A stretch of DNA of 64,000 nucleotides from Ilyonectria destructans (GCA_020740775.1 JAHEWK010000006.1:2046001-2110000); one strand, 5' to 3'. Shown: positions 23,122 to 36,523, counted from the first letter of the stretch. Translations and numbers: made by a program. The notes: generated by a model from the letters alone, not told the origin.

Positions 23122-26100
23122 TGTAAAGTATTTCGTGTCACTTGGTGAGAATAATTGATCGTGAATCAGATTGTTGGAATGTGTAGCTCGTGCTGCTCAG
23201 CGTATTCCGGAGGGGCCGCCGAGGCACAGGTGATGATGCAACATTAGTAATGCTGCTGCTGCATCCACCGGCATGACGAGCGATGACGCCGGCCACTAGC
23301 ACCTCTTCAAGTTGAAGAGACTCATCGCGAGTCGCGAGTCGCGAACAACGTGAAGCATCTCATATCTGTCGAAATCGTTGCCATCGGAACGTCAGTCAGC
23401 GAGCGATGGGACCCAGAGTTGGAAACACAAGAGTATCGGTCTCAGGTAGACAAAAAGTCCTCGGGCACCGCCGATAACAAGGTGGAACCGGCGGTCTCGT
23501 AGCCACAATGGAAGGGGATCGTTTCAATCCGCTTCACAACTAGACGACGACCCTTGGCAATGTAACCTGACCGGTTGTCAAAGATGGTTTCCCATCTTAG
23601 TTACCACGTCAGTCTCGCCTCACGTCAGACAATCACAGGCACAAGGGGGAAATAATCCCGTATCGTCTCGCCGCGTCTCGCCTCGACTCGTCTCATCTCG
23701 ACAGCGGGCCAAGCGCATAACCGAAGACATCTTCACCCATGGACAAAGTGGTTGATGTCTCAGAAAACGAGAAAATAAACCATACACGAGAGTTCGGTTC
23801 CGGGTCCCGCTCACACGAGGAGGTGTGGAGGTTGGGACTAGGAAAAGCCAAGAACATCAACCCACGGCTCGACTTGGCCGAACGAATCATGTCGGTTGCA
23901 TTTCCGCTGTCCAAAGTGTCGAGATTGAAACTACCGGGACGAACATGGGGGAGGCGGTGGGTGTGATACTTTGGGCTTGGCGATGGGCTTGCAAGGGCCC
24001 GATCAGACCATTGAACAGGGAGGCAATTATCAACCAGCCCAATGGCTCCAAGCGCGCGAGACGAGGTGATTCATCGTCCGAGGAAAGCGCTCTGGAAATT
24101 ACACACTGGTAATTGACGCAGGGCTACTGGCTTGGGAACCTGCGGGCAAGACCCGGTTCCGGCAAATCGCCTGCCATGACAGATCTCTGCCTAGTACGGA
24201 ATTTGCCCTATCTATTCCGTACATGTTAGCAGAAAGCGACAGGAAAGGGTGGGATGAGAAGGAATACCCTGGCACAAGGTTGGCCCCGACAACCAAACAT
24301 AGCTAGAGGCAAACAACATGGGAAAACAAAAGTTGGTCAAAGTTGGTATTTTGGCGGCAGTAATTACTACGTAGTAGTTCGGTCATCTGGAGAGATGGAT
24401 CTTTGGACGAAATTAGGTGAGCCTTTTCCCGAGACAGCTAATGTCAACAATAACACTCGAAACAGTCGGCGCAGGCTCTGAACCACACCGCAAAGGGGCC
24501 GGTGCGATGCAGGAGCTCTCGGTCTAGACAAACCGCGCACGAGACAGGTGGATAGGACGAGCGAATTTGGACAGGAACAGTTAGTTACAGTCAGTACTGA
24601 GTGGGTAGGCAGATGGACGATCTCAAGATCACGGCGAGAGGTGGAAATTGCAGCCAGGTGCTTCCAGCCCGAACCACAGCACAGGTGCAGGCGCTAAGGA
24701 AGATTGACCGGAGCACACAATCGATGATGGCTTGCTGTTCCCTGTGCTTGGGCTAGGCAGTTTACCGAAGCTCCCAGGTTAAGCAAAGATGTGGTACATG
24801 GTAGCCAGAGGAGTGTGGGAGGGTGGGGCAGCCGAGCGCCAGATGTGTTAATTGGAGGATGTGTACGAGACGGGGCCTCATAGACGGGCCTTGCAGACGG
24901 GCCTTCCCCAGATACGGAGGACTTGGAGGAGTCAGAGAAGGTTGGAAGAGAGCGAGACACACAGTCCACGTCGAGGGCCCTGCATAACCCTGCAAGCCTG
25001 AGCCGAGTCGAGCATTTCCTTTCTGCAAGACCAAGGTCAGAGACGCTCCAGCTGTTGGCGATGTGCGTGCGTGAGCTGGTGCCGCCCTACCCCCATCGAC
25101 CAAGGATCAGATCCCGGTATGTCGTAACAGAGTTTCGCCTGGGCTAAGGTTCTCTCAAGACTTTTCAAGGTGCTCTTTCAGACTCTGGCAACGCCCCGGG
25201 ACCAGTCCGGTACCAAGAGGCTTCGGGACGACGATAGCGCCAGAGATGTCTTGCCACATGGCTGGAGCTAGCGGGGGGGTTGGGCTCGCCAGTGGTGGTC
25301 CAAAGCTTGTTGCTCACTGTTTGATCGTTTGGAGATATTCGGACGACCTAGACAGGCTCCCTAGCCTTGCGATCTGTCTGGAGTGGGCGGAATCGAGATG
25401 GGAGACGGTCCATATGGGCCGCCCACCAGTCCACAGGGTGAGAGCCTGGGGGACCTGGGATGGGACCATGGGTCACCAGGTAAAGCAGCAACAATAGCAA
25501 CAGGCAAACGGGACCACGGGAAAAGGTCGTGGGTCGCCGATTTGGCCGAGGAAACCATGACTCAATGATCCGACAGTCGTGGGCCGCCATGGAGCAAATA
25601 CGAGTACCACGCACGAGGTAACGTCCTTCCCACGGTCTCGTGCTGTTGGTCGTTGGATCTTGGATCTTGCAGGGCCCTTGCTTCATCCCGGAGGCGGCTG
25701 CACTGAGTACGTACATAGTACAGTCGCAATGGCCAGGAAATGATGCATCGGTGAATGATAAGACGTTGGCGCCGGAACCACGGGCAGTCAGTGCTCGCTC
25801 CAGATGTTACTATTGTCAGTCTTAGAAGGTGCTGTTGGATCCTAGAGTTGGCGGGGTGGATAAGGGGGAAATTATGGAGGGGACCCAGCACATGAGCGAT
25901 GTGAGAGCCATAGCACCTGGAAATCTAAGGGCCTGAGGCCTTATCACCGAATGCCCGGGGTGTGTCGGGGAAGGCTGCATCGGTTCACATTCGGTCCCTC
26001 CTTCTCTGTCGAGCATGAAGCGCATTATTCTAAAGTGACGGAAGAGCCCCAGGGCCAGGATCATGATAGGCAACCCGGAGCCATATTTTGGCACCGTTGC

Positions 26101-29100
26101 AGAGAGGTGAGTACCATCTGCAGCGAGGGTCCGGGGTTCCAATAGTTCAGTTAGCGGATGCAACCATTAAGCCTGCAGGCCCTGAAAGGTCACCGTTGCA
26201 CCGACCCCAGCCATGCTGCCATCAATCAATCAATCAGTGAATCGATCAAGACACGGCACAGCGGCATGGAGCCTGGAAGGGTAATGATGAGCTACCAGAG
26301 GATCAGGTCCCAGAGGGCACAGATATGCTACGCCGTTGGCTGTAATTACTGATTGTTGGGACGCGGGAAGACTTAGCTTCTCCGGCTTTTCCTTCGGTAC
26401 CAGCTCCAGTGCCAACGCCAGCTCGAGCTCGAGCTTCCGGAATGGTGCGTTGCTCTCGCTAATAACCAACCATCGAAGCAGTCTGCGGGCGCCACCGAGT
26501 TATGCGGCTGTCCAATGGTGATGATAGGCAATTGTGATTCCAACGGATGAGGCCTGGCAACCGCACTGGGCGTAACCTAAAGATGATGGTGGCGTGGCTT
26601 GCCATCCTTGGTTGCAGAAATTTCTGTCTCGCTTCCAGCAGTGCTTTCCTTGCAATTCTGCTTCCGCACTCCAAGCCCCCTGTCTGTGTTTGATTTCTGG
26701 GTGACGAGCCAAGAGCCGTGGCTGCAGGTGGCAAGGCGCCAACAAATGGCCGAAGCTGGGCCATGAATCTTTCCGTGAGACCACCAGGTCTCGTCTCGAT
26801 CGACGGTGACAGCCCCGGGACAAGCCTCGTACTGTAAATCACCGGAGCTGCAAGGCTACAGGGGGGCCTCGCTGGGTGAGAGCGTGTGTCGAACCATGAG
26901 TGGCTGGTGTGCTGGAGGGCTGGGTGAGCGGTCAGCAGAGAGTGATAGGGCGCCAGGCGGGTTTGTTGGTTCCTGAGGTATCCATACAGCGACTGCGTCA
27001 TGGAGCTCACAGTCAGCTGCAGCTGCAGGCGGTAGGCAAGGGGACGCGGCGTCCGCGGGAGGGAATTGTTCCTGCATTAGTGCATTGCTATGCCAGGGCA
27101 ACGACAGGTCAACACTGGCAGTGAGCCAGTAGCTGTCCACGGGTGTGCTGCACAGCGGGTTGGCACAGAAGGTTGGTGGCAGCAGCCGGCGGCTTCCTCC
27201 CCACCAAACCTAACGCCCACCGCCCTCGCTCGCTAGCAGCGTAAGGCCATCGCCACCTGAGCCACCAACAAACCCCATTACTGCTGGGGAGCGCGCAAAT
27301 GCTCCTCTGCCGGCTCCGGATACTGTTTCTATTCGTAGAAATTAGTATGGAGAAGCCGGTTGGTGATCTTCGCTTGGTGCTGGGGCGCAAATATCACTTT
27401 ACTGGGACGGTATCCAGGCAAGGTCCATTCATTCTGGCAGCACCTACGGAGTAATTAATGGGAACGCTTAGAGATCGGCCATTCCACAGGCTCCATGCGT
27501 AGCCATGCTATCATGCTTGGGCCCTGCTGTGCTGGGATGGGACAAAGCGTGGACGAACCTGGGCGCCCGCGCCGAAGGGCGTCGTGCGCTGTATCTCGCC
27601 GTTATCCGTGCCTTAACCTTCTGGGCCCGGTCTGTGCTGCAAGGCCAGGGCCTTGTAAGGCCTTTTGCCTGACAGAGGGCCCGGTCGGCATCTCCGCCGT
27701 GGACCGCATTGCAGTGGCCCTGCGTGGTGATTTCAATGCCCTGCGGATTGAGATGATGGGTTCTGATCAGATACGTACGTACACAGGTACCTCTGAAGAT
27801 GCTGATCCCTCGTATCTCTAGTTATCCCGCGTTTTCCCCTGAGTGCTCAGAAGTGAGCGGAGATGACAAGTGCGGCGGTGGCGAGAGAAGTCGGGAACCC
27901 GGCGCGAGCCGCAAGCCAGCCAAAAAAAAAAAAAAGACCGAAAGTCAATAAAGAGAAAACAAACGGTGCCGGTAGCGCTACAGAAGCCTTCCATGGTGTC
28001 TACCGTTGATCGCAACCTGCAGCGTATGCTGCATGGACGTACATACCGCTGCACGCATATGCCCTCCATGGCGAAAATACGTACAGTTGCAGGAGCAGTA
28101 GCATGGGGGTGGTGTGGACAGGCAATTTCGTCCGGACGGGTACTGAGGTTCAGAGGGTCCAGAGTGCCGCAGGGCAACATGCGGCGCCTGCACTCCAACG
28201 AGTACCAAAACAGGTCTTGCTCTACGGCCACTCGCTGATTCATGCACCCATTTCCCTTCGCTTCATCACAATAACTATTGAGACCCATGGCGCCGTCTTC
28301 CGCCGTCCCATCTCCTTTTTGGGAGTTTTTTTTTAGTCCCCCATGTCTCGGTCATCTCTTCGTCAGAGCGCAAGACATGGACTCAGACTCAGACGGGTGG
28401 TCGGTCCCCACCCCCCTCATATCCCCCTTTCGGCCTTTCGGGTGTGTCGACCCTTTCCCCTGTTTGGCGGCCGATGCTGTTGCTGTCCTGGACGGCTTGA
28501 CGGCGTAGTGCTCGTCGTGCTCGTAGTGCTCACACCCACCCCTGATCCCCGTCACATCGCCGCTGATTTGCCCCGTCCTGAAATAACATGGCATTGGAAG
28601 ACAGCGGCCAGCGGCCAGCGGCCTGGGCGCAGGATCCACGCGACGGTGGTGTGGCTGCCCTCCTTCTCGTTGACTCTCTGCCGCCCCGAGCACATCACAT
28701 CGTCCGCCATCATCTCCTCCCACCCCGGCAGCCCACACCCTGGTCCATCCGTAAACCTCGTAGCCTGACTCCATCGACACGGTCATTGGAGAAGCGCCTA
28801 TCTCCAGTATTCTCGCTCTAGAAGCCTCCACTCTCCTCCCCACTCTCCTCCCCACTCCGCTCCGCTGGGCAGGCCGACGGCTCTCCACCCACCCATTGGA
28901 TCCTTGCTCCACCCCTCCACCGCCCCTGTTGCCATCCAACCATCCCATCAACAGCCCAACTCCCACTCCCCCCAGTTCGACTCTTCGGTATAAAGCACGA
29001 CGCTTCCAGAGCCCATCTCTCGATTTCTTTTTCCCTCCTCACCCACATTCGCTCCTCGCTATACAACCTTGACCACCAGTCAATTTCATTCGTTTCAGCA

Positions 29101-29145
29101 CCTCATCAACCTCTAATCAACCTAATACCCGACAAATCAGTCAAG
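23122..29145. other. 6-kb gene-poor region before the cell-wall protein gene
   Basis: No convincing gene. Open frames are short, overlapping and without recognisable domains, and I found no tRNA. It holds short low-complexity runs: a GTCGCGA repeat near 23330, TCTCG repeats at 23660-23700, ATCA repeats near 26221-26245 and a poly-A run near 27920. The palindrome TACTACGTAGTA is at 24365 and TACGGAGTA at 27445. The last ~350 bp are CT-rich and include a TATA box, so they form the promoter and leader of the following gene. Confidence 0.55.
28989..28994 (+). promoter_or_regulatory. TATA box of the cell-wall protein gene
   Basis: TATAAA lies 157 bp before the start codon and after a long CT-rich tract (28800-28980). 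This is the usual arrangement of a strongly expressed fungal gene with a 5' leader of about 120 bp. Confidence 0.5.
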
Positions 29146-29625
29146 ATGAAGTTCGCTGCTGCCGCCGTTCTCGCCGCCGTCGCTGGTGTCTCTGCCCACT
29201 CCAACGTCTCGTACGTCACCGAGGTCGTTGATGTGTACACCACCTACTGCCCTGCCGCTACCGAGATCACCCACGGTGGCAAGACCTACACCGTCACCGA
29301 GGCTACCACCCTCACCATCACCGACTGCCCTTGCACCATCACCAAGCCCGTGATTGCTACCTCCTCGGTCGTCTGCCACGACTGGTAAGTTCCTTAACAT
29401 GCTCCGCGAACCGCTTCAGAAAGCTAACATTTCATCAGCGCTGCTCCCTCTTCCCACGCCAACAACTACACCGTCCCCGTTGTTCCCACCAGCACCGCCG
29501 AGGTCCCCGTCACCACCCCCGGTGGCTCTTCCCCCTCCGAGGTCCCCGCCTCCGGTGCCGGCAAGGTCGCTGCCCTCTCCGGCGCCGGCCTCGCTGCCAT
29601 CGTCGGTCTCGCTGCCTTCCTGTAA
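29146..29625 (+). CDS. Small GPI-anchored cell-wall protein (CCG-6-like)
   Basis: Predicted secreted, GPI-anchored structural protein of the cell surface. Two exons: 29146-29384 and 29439-29625, for 141 residues. A signal peptide occupies residues 1-17 ([17 protein letters not shown]). The core has the repeated pattern [14 protein letters not shown] and [20 protein letters not shown], with five cysteines (35, 61, 63, 77, 80) and N-glycosylation sites at Asn20 and Asn89. It is followed by a Ser/Thr/Pro-rich stalk. The C-terminal hydrophobic tail ([19 protein letters not shown]) fits a GPI-attachment signal with a small-residue site just before it. The [16 protein letters not shown] block recalls Neurospora clock-controlled protein CCG-6 and related cell-wall proteins; this comparison is from memory. 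Strong codon bias and a TATA box suggest high expression. Confidence 0.85.
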
Positions 29626-32600
29626 ATCAGCATCTAGCGCGCCTCGCCGCCGTCCACGTCCTACCTACGATTTCTTATGCGCGGTAATACCTAATTTCGT
29701 GGTAGCCTTCGCCAGCCCATGACTGGAGGAGCGTTGTGGGAGAGTTAGTGTTGGTTTCAATTCAGAAGGAGGGATGAACGATTTGGGAGTTGTATAGACT
29801 TTTCTTGGGATACGAACATACGAAGCGGAGAACCGGTATACTTCTGCACTGCTCTATGGAGTCTTTGTCTAATGATGGCCACGCCTTGCAGGATTGAGAC
29901 ATTTTTGTATTTGATCTTTGTCTCGGTGTTCGAAAGGGGTTCGCCATATCTCATCTGCGGAGGATTCTAAAGATTTGTGTGTGCGGTCTTTTCGAGGCTG
30001 GGAATATAATGTGTTATTGCAAACAGCAATATTTTGGTACGATTTCGTCTTTGCTACTCGCGATGTCGTCTCCATTTTCTGCTTGACCAGAACTTTCAAG
30101 AGACACGTTACCACCTCGAAACCTTTTGGACATTCGGTTTTTTTTTTGTGCATATACTTTTCTGTCCCACGATGGTCATTTCGGAGCACCTTGAAATGAC
30201 TTTCGATTGTCGGGCGCGTTTATGGTCTCTTGTTTAAGAGAATCCAGTGTTTGCGAGCCTCATTCTTGTACCATAGTCAAGGCAAAGCAAACATTGCTGG
30301 GAGGCCAGTTTTGGTCCGGCGCATATGAAAATTCTAAATCCAATGCAATCTTGCACTGTCCCTTTCAGCTAATTGTAGTCTACGACATGTCTGAGGTCGT
30401 CAGATGTGTGTGTGTGTATGGAGCCAGAGACAATGTCCATTGTGTGCTCGTGCCTGATTGTTTGTTTGTTGTCTAACCACTACCCAGGTGATTGAGTGCT
30501 AACACCTTTCGGGCTCTGCGGTCTCTGCCCATCGACCCACCTGTCGCGGGGTCCCATAAAGCTCATCCAGAGCTCCAAAAGTCCCACTGAGAGCAACGTA
30601 TCCGAGAACCAGTCAGTGGTGATTGAATTCTCGGATCGCGCACCCTGGACTGTGCCAACTTACTGCAGGCGACCATTGATATTCTGCATATACGTAACCA
30701 ATGTCCATTGCAGCGCAAGCATGGGGGGGATGGATGTCGTGGACGAACCGCGATCAGCAGGGGCAGGGTCTCGTCTCGTCTCTGTTATCAATACGAGCTG
30801 AGTACACCACCACGTTGACGAGCCGCGCCACACATGGGTGCGATAGTGATAAAAAGTGTGGATGAGTCTTGCGGCAGCATGATCCGTAAGACGAGAGAGG
30901 GTGTGGTGGGTGTGACGGGCGCTGGGAGCGGCGTCAAGACAGCGAGTTGTTGCTAAGCGAGATTGTAACGATTCCTTATCTCTAGGAAACCAGGTTTTAG
31001 AAGAGGGTGTAGGGTGGGTGGGTGAGGGAGGGATGGGCCGTCCAGAGTGGGGATTGGGCGGACGACGTCAAGACTCCATTTGGTCAGCACCTTCTTGCTA
31101 AGCTCAATAGTGCTGAGTATCTACCTTAATAGTCACCCCCGACGGATTTTGCCCTCCAAATCTGCATTTAGCGCTGGGTCTGAGCTGTTGCCGCTTTAAC
31201 ATGAGCAGAGGTGGTGGCAATCAATAAATGCTACAGTATGTCGGCCACCTGGCACGCCGCTGAACCAGTTTTCCGTGGCTGCCTAGTGCGAGGACTTCAA
31301 GTGAGACGCAGCCTTTCTTGCTGTGGGCATCACAAACTACTTGGTGGATCATCAGCACGAATCAAGCTCTCTTAAGCTGATTCAATATGCACGCACTATT
31401 ACATTATATATGTTGTTATGATTGATAAAGAAGTACCAGCTGCTCCCAGTTGAGAAGTTTCTACGACTCCTCGACCCCGGGTGTGGTTGGTTGTCCATTA
31501 ATTGATGTTGTTATGACCACATCAGATGCCTTGCCGCAAGTACGGAGGAGGACTGCAGGGACGGTTACCAGGACCATTGCTGTCAGATTTAACTGGTGAC
31601 TGGTCTCTAAGGCTGTAATCCTATGTTCTGTGCCCGGGGACGGAACCAGGCTGTGTCCAGCCATGGGTCATATATCCATACCGGGAGAGAGGCGGTATCC
31701 GGGATGGAATTGCGCTAAACTGTATACAATCTCGAAATCATGAGGGGTCCGAAGACTAGCATACGTGATGCGGACACACCATCTTCAAGGAGTTGGGCCC
31801 GAGGTTGATGCCAGACTCGAAGTAACTTAGGCCACATCCAAGACATAGGTGAATGCGACCGCAGCCGCCTTGAACCCTTTCGCGCGTAAAACAATACTAC
31901 CTGTCGGACTCGCGCAGCAACGTACCGCGACTCCTGATCAGAGCAGAATTTAACGAAATCAGGTGGTGTTGCTAGGAGATGTTAGTTGGGCATATGTTGA
32001 ATGCCCACAGTTGAGAGACTCACATGAAATTTTGTCAAACCTCTCTGTGCGGTAAATAGGGTAGGAGACGCAGAATTTCCTCTAGGATCCGACATCGAGC
32101 TGGTAGGCTACATCCGTATTCCTTGAGAAACTGGAGGATGGTGCCTTGATGAATAAGCTGTCCCTCGAGAGATGGCACATGAGAATATATCACCATCGCT
32201 CTTCGGTTGCCCGATAAGCCCTTTTGTTCTAGGAACCCTTTTATCTCGATCCGGTAATCCGAGGTCCTTATTCCCCAGCTGCCTAGACGCCCCCGGTTCC
32301 GCTCCTCAAGGGAAAGCATGATGACGAAGCGAGGCGGAAAAAACCTAGCCTCTAATGAAAAGCGGTCGCTGGTGGAACGATGAAGATCGAAGGAATACTG
32401 GAATATTAAAATAAGAGGAAGGAGTCTGAGGTAGAAGAGGCCTTCCTTGGGAAGAGGCATTGTTATGCAGTGACTGCCATCTTCTGTGAACCAGCCGATC
32501 ATTGACCCACAACAGGGCCCTCCACGTCTTGACCACTCCTTGTAGAAAATCAAGGCTCATTTGAACCTCAATACAATTCTTCCAGCATGATAGCGCGCTC

Positions 32601-32830
32601 TGTTCAACACAGAGAGAGAGCTAGCCACGATGGAAAATAAAACGGTTTGCGGTGTTATGCGGCATTAGGATCCATACGCTAGCGTGGTTGAAAATGTATT
32701 ATTTGCTAAGTGTCTATGCCCAACAATCTCTCTGCCTCTGGGTGACTCGACATCAACAATAGTGAAGAATATAGTTCTGAATACAAAATTGGCATCGTCT
32801 GCGCGGAAAGCCGTCATGATATAATAAACT
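29626..32830. other. Gene-poor region 3' of the cell-wall protein gene
   Basis: The first 800 bp look like a long AT-rich 3' flank. The rest has no convincing gene. One minus-strand open frame of 172 codons (32035-32553) stands out in otherwise AT-rich sequence but has no recognisable domain. Confidence 0.5.
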
Positions 32831-33976
32831 CTACGGCAATTCTGCAACCCTCTCCCGGTACGTCTGCTCTGCCCTTTTCCAAACCTTCAGTATCGGCGAT
32901 CCAAGGTCCAAGCTGGGCAGCAGCAACGAGGAATACTCGTCGCTGGCCTCACGAGCGACCACTGTTGGAAGGTGGTCGATGGCAATGATGCGTAGCTCAG
33001 GTCCATCGATGCAGAAACAGGGACGGTAGGGCTTTCGAACGAGCTATAGGTGGAATACACGGGGATCGGGTTGTTGTCGCTGTTGGGATCGCAGCTGACA
33101 TCGCAGATGACACGAAGACGCCTCTCGGGTCCTGACAGAGACTCAAAGGTTGTGAAAGGAGGAGTCTTGTTGGCACAGGTAGACGCAGTTGACAAAGATG
33201 TCGGACGAAGCCTTCGGGGAAAGGTCCGCCCTTGCTCCGGCTATGTCTTTAGGATGCTGTCGACGCCAACCATCTGCTGCTGCAATAGCCCTTGCCAACG
33301 TCCTAGGGCATCTTTGTCGTGGCAATTCCGTTGTTCAGCGCCGTCTGCAGATTCGACTTCACAAGGTCGGTCAGAGCAGTGGCAGAATCGAAGGCTGGCA
33401 CTGGGCCCTGGGGAACTCCTGGGTGCAAGAGTTGGTGCGCCCAAGATAGTAGGGCTAAAGCTGTACAATCCACCCCAATAACCAAATGCGGTCACTCGTC
33501 ATCCAGTCTCATCGGTCAAGAGCTCGAGGTCGTAGAGTAAGCCGCCTGCCTTTGAGAAACGGGATAGCTCGGTAGCCCATCCATGCTGCTTCTTGAAGAC
33601 GTGAGCAAAGTGGATGTATGAGTGCGGCAAAGGAGCTGCAAGGTTAGCAAGGACTTTTTAAATGCGTTTGATGGATGAACGCAGTGCCATCCGCCTGAAT
33701 TTCCTTCAAACCGAGGATCAAATCATCTGTCGACGCATTGACCCATGAGCCGGCCGACGATCTCGGCGCCGACGGCTTTGAATTCATCAACCTTGTAGAT
33801 TCGATCCGGGGATTCTTCCACTCGGACAGTGTAGCCGGCGTCGATGAGAACCTTGGCCGTCTCGGGTGACACTGACCTGTTAGCAACACCTTTCAAAGTG
33901 CATCTGGGAGACCGTATATGGAGAACGGCGCTCTAGCGGCTTGGTCTCAGACCGCAGGTGAACAACGATGTGACAT
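32831..33976 (-). pseudogene. LYS1: Decayed saccharopine dehydrogenase (LYS1) gene
   Basis: Relic of NAD-dependent saccharopine dehydrogenase (lysine-forming), the last step of fungal lysine synthesis. Nearly the whole protein can be followed, but in shifting frames. Blocks in order are HLRSETKPLERRSPYT, PETAKVLIDAGYTVRVEESP, DDLILGLKEIQADGTAF, PHSYIHFAHVFKKQHGW, GGLLYDLELLTDETG, SWAHQLLHPGVP, VGVDSILK, SDIFVNCVYL, VICDVSCDPNSDNNPIPVYS, DGPELRIIAIDHLP and AEQTYRERVAELP with the natural stop at 32831. Breaks include frameshifts near 33967, 33753, 33475, 33165 and 33020, more between 33240 and 33300, and in-frame stops at 33499-33501 (TGA) and 33303-33305 (TAG). Intron remnants, a GCTAAC branch site plus AG acceptor, remain near 33877-33887 and 33636-33648. 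The copy therefore arose at DNA level and not by reverse transcription. A working copy presumably lies elsewhere. Confidence 0.88.
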
Positions 33977-35999
33977 TTTCATAATCTGCGCGAGTTGGTG
34001 TGTGGTCAACAAATTACCTGAGAGTTTAGTATGCATGGATTGGTAGGTTAATAAACTCTCCCCCCGCCGGAATATATTTATCTCTCTCTGTGTTGTCTTT
34101 TGGGTCATATAGATATCCGATGTCATATTGGTGGGCGGTTTTATATCCCTAGTATATTGGGCTATTCTTATAAAGAGCTTTACGGATAATTGTGGTTATA
34201 ATAGAAGTTGAAGAAATTAGATGATTGTTGGAAGAGAAGTTGGCCTCTCGACAACAGGAGATATCAGTCTCTCTTATGTCTTATTTCTTGGGATAAGATT
34301 CCTATCTCAAGGTTATTACCTAAAGACAGCAAGGTCGTTAATTGCAAACAGCAGGGTAACGGAGCCTAGGCGGCTGATTGCTATTCCGCCTTCTTGAATC
34401 AAAGAATTGAATCTGGAGGTGCTAGGGCGCATTGCAGTCTAATAATCGAGGGTATTGGTTCTAAGACCTCCTCCGCCACCTCTGTCCTCGGGTTCCAGGG
34501 CAGATTCCTGCCTCTCGTCTTGGTCTATTACTGAGATATCAGTCCAAACTTTTTAGGCTACTAGTCTGGGCTACGCTACCTTCTCTTCCGTTACATAGTT
34601 CATGGAGCTGAATGAGTCATTATTAATCGCTGGGGAATGATCCTCAATTCTTATTGGCATGGAGTTAACAGAAGGAGTGTGCTAAGCGTTGCAGAAGGCC
34701 TATTTTTGGCATCACGTAGAGTTCTTCCCATATTTGTACAAGAGTCAGGCCAGTCAGTCATTAATAATCCTTGCAAGCTCCACAGCACACGAGAGGAGGG
34801 GGCTTTCATGTTCCTACAGATGGTTTGTTGTGGGAGAAGATGGAACAATCCGCCACTAGCACATGTAACCTGTCTGATAGAGCACCCGTTTGTAATCAGA
34901 GCTGACGAAATTTGCCATAGATCTCGGATCTTTAATTGGTACCTTGCGTCGTATGAACCAGACACTGGGTTTCTCTCACGGTCGTGTTTTATGCCCTCTC
35001 TGTGAGGGCGAGTGGTTACAAAAATGAATGAACGTGCTGACCTCCGTTGAGATGGTATAGGGTGCCCGAGGTAATAAACTCGGGTGTTGTCCGAAGTCAG
35101 GATGACGATGACATATAGAACCAAATCAGGCAATGCCATCTTCAATACTGCGTTCCATGCTACCGGCGAATTAGGCCTTTCCAATTACCAAAGAGAGTGA
35201 CTGACGAATGAATTATTGTTGGGGCCCTTGAATCTTTCGATTACCAACCACGGCTTGCCACTCGATTTACTGCCGGTCGACCAAGCAATGCGAGCCATTT
35301 TCTCGGCTACGACACACCTTCCGGGCCATGCCTTTGGACCACCAAGGCCCCCCAAAATTGGGGTGAGATACTTGCCGACTGTCCCAAGTGGACAATTCTC
35401 CCGTTCATCCATTTCTCCAACGACTGAGGACCGAGGTCTTTACGGCACAAGTGCGTCACTGCGGCCTATTAGATCGCGCCGTCACAATGGCTCTCCCGAA
35501 GCACTAGACTAACACGCAAAAGACTGTTTGCGCCAGAGACAACGCGCAGAATCCATGTCAGTTCCCAGTGATCCCCGTTAGTTGAGATTGCAGTGGCATA
35601 GTGAGTTGTTCTCTGTGAGACGAGGCATCACTTGTTGGGTGGATAGCGTCATGACGAAGCCCCCTAGGAAGGCCGAGTGTCGCGCGGCTGGGGTTACTTA
35701 TTAGCTGTCGACCTAGCTCGGCAGCCCGGTACCGCATGCCGGCTCACGTGGACGGAGAACCGGGTCCTGGCCCGTACAGAGTGCGTGCTGGCAGTTTTCA
35801 TGGAGAATAAGAGTCAGAGCACATCAAGCAATTCATTGGAATCCGGGACAGCAAAGCCGTTGGGACTCAATTGACTCGATTGCTAGATCCGGGCCCGTCT
35901 CGGACTCTCGGAGAGCGCGCCGGGTCGGCAACGTCGCCGGGCAAAAGGCAACTAGACTACCTCTAGAGCTGTGAGCTGGAGCTGCGATTGCCCGTAATG

Positions 36000-36023
36000 T
36001 AATGCGGTAATGCGGTAATGCGG
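36000..36023 (+). repeat. 8-bp tandem repeat, 3 copies
   Basis: TAATGCGG is repeated three times without a mismatch about 640 bp before the acyl-CoA synthetase start. No function is evident. Confidence 0.85.
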
Positions 36024-36523
36024 GGGAAAGTGGGAACTGACGCGCCCCAAACTCTTGGAGCTCTCAGGCCAGACCAACCAGACGCGCCGCATTGAGCTGC
36101 GCCAAAGGTTGCCTCCGGCCATGGAATGGAAGGCACTCAGTTCGCCAAGTCACGACTCTGTCGCGGGGGGAAACGTGGGAAGGAGCCGCCCATCCTCGGG
36201 CTCAGCACAATTCCTCACCCCCGACAGTTGCCAACGGAAGGACCTGTTCGTAGCCGCGCCTTCCTGGTTCCTCTCCTTCCGTCCTCGCACGTAAATGCAT
36301 CTGAGACCTACTCGGCTCCACTGCCGTAGTCGATTTCCCAGGCCTTGTTACTTGTTGGAAGCTCATTCTCACCAAAGCCCGCAATAACCGAGGTATTGGG
36401 AGCGCCTCGTAGCCGTCTGCGACTCATCAAAGAGGCCCCTTCAGACGCGTTATCAAGGTGGTTATGCATAGGACTTTGAGACCGCTTATCCAGAAGGTAT
36501 TCGCGTCTGTGCTCTCTCGTCCA

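Noticed and set aside
27915..27945. Poly-A run as the tail of a retroposed gene
   Set aside because: No coding or LINE-like sequence precedes it on the expected side, and no target duplication is visible.
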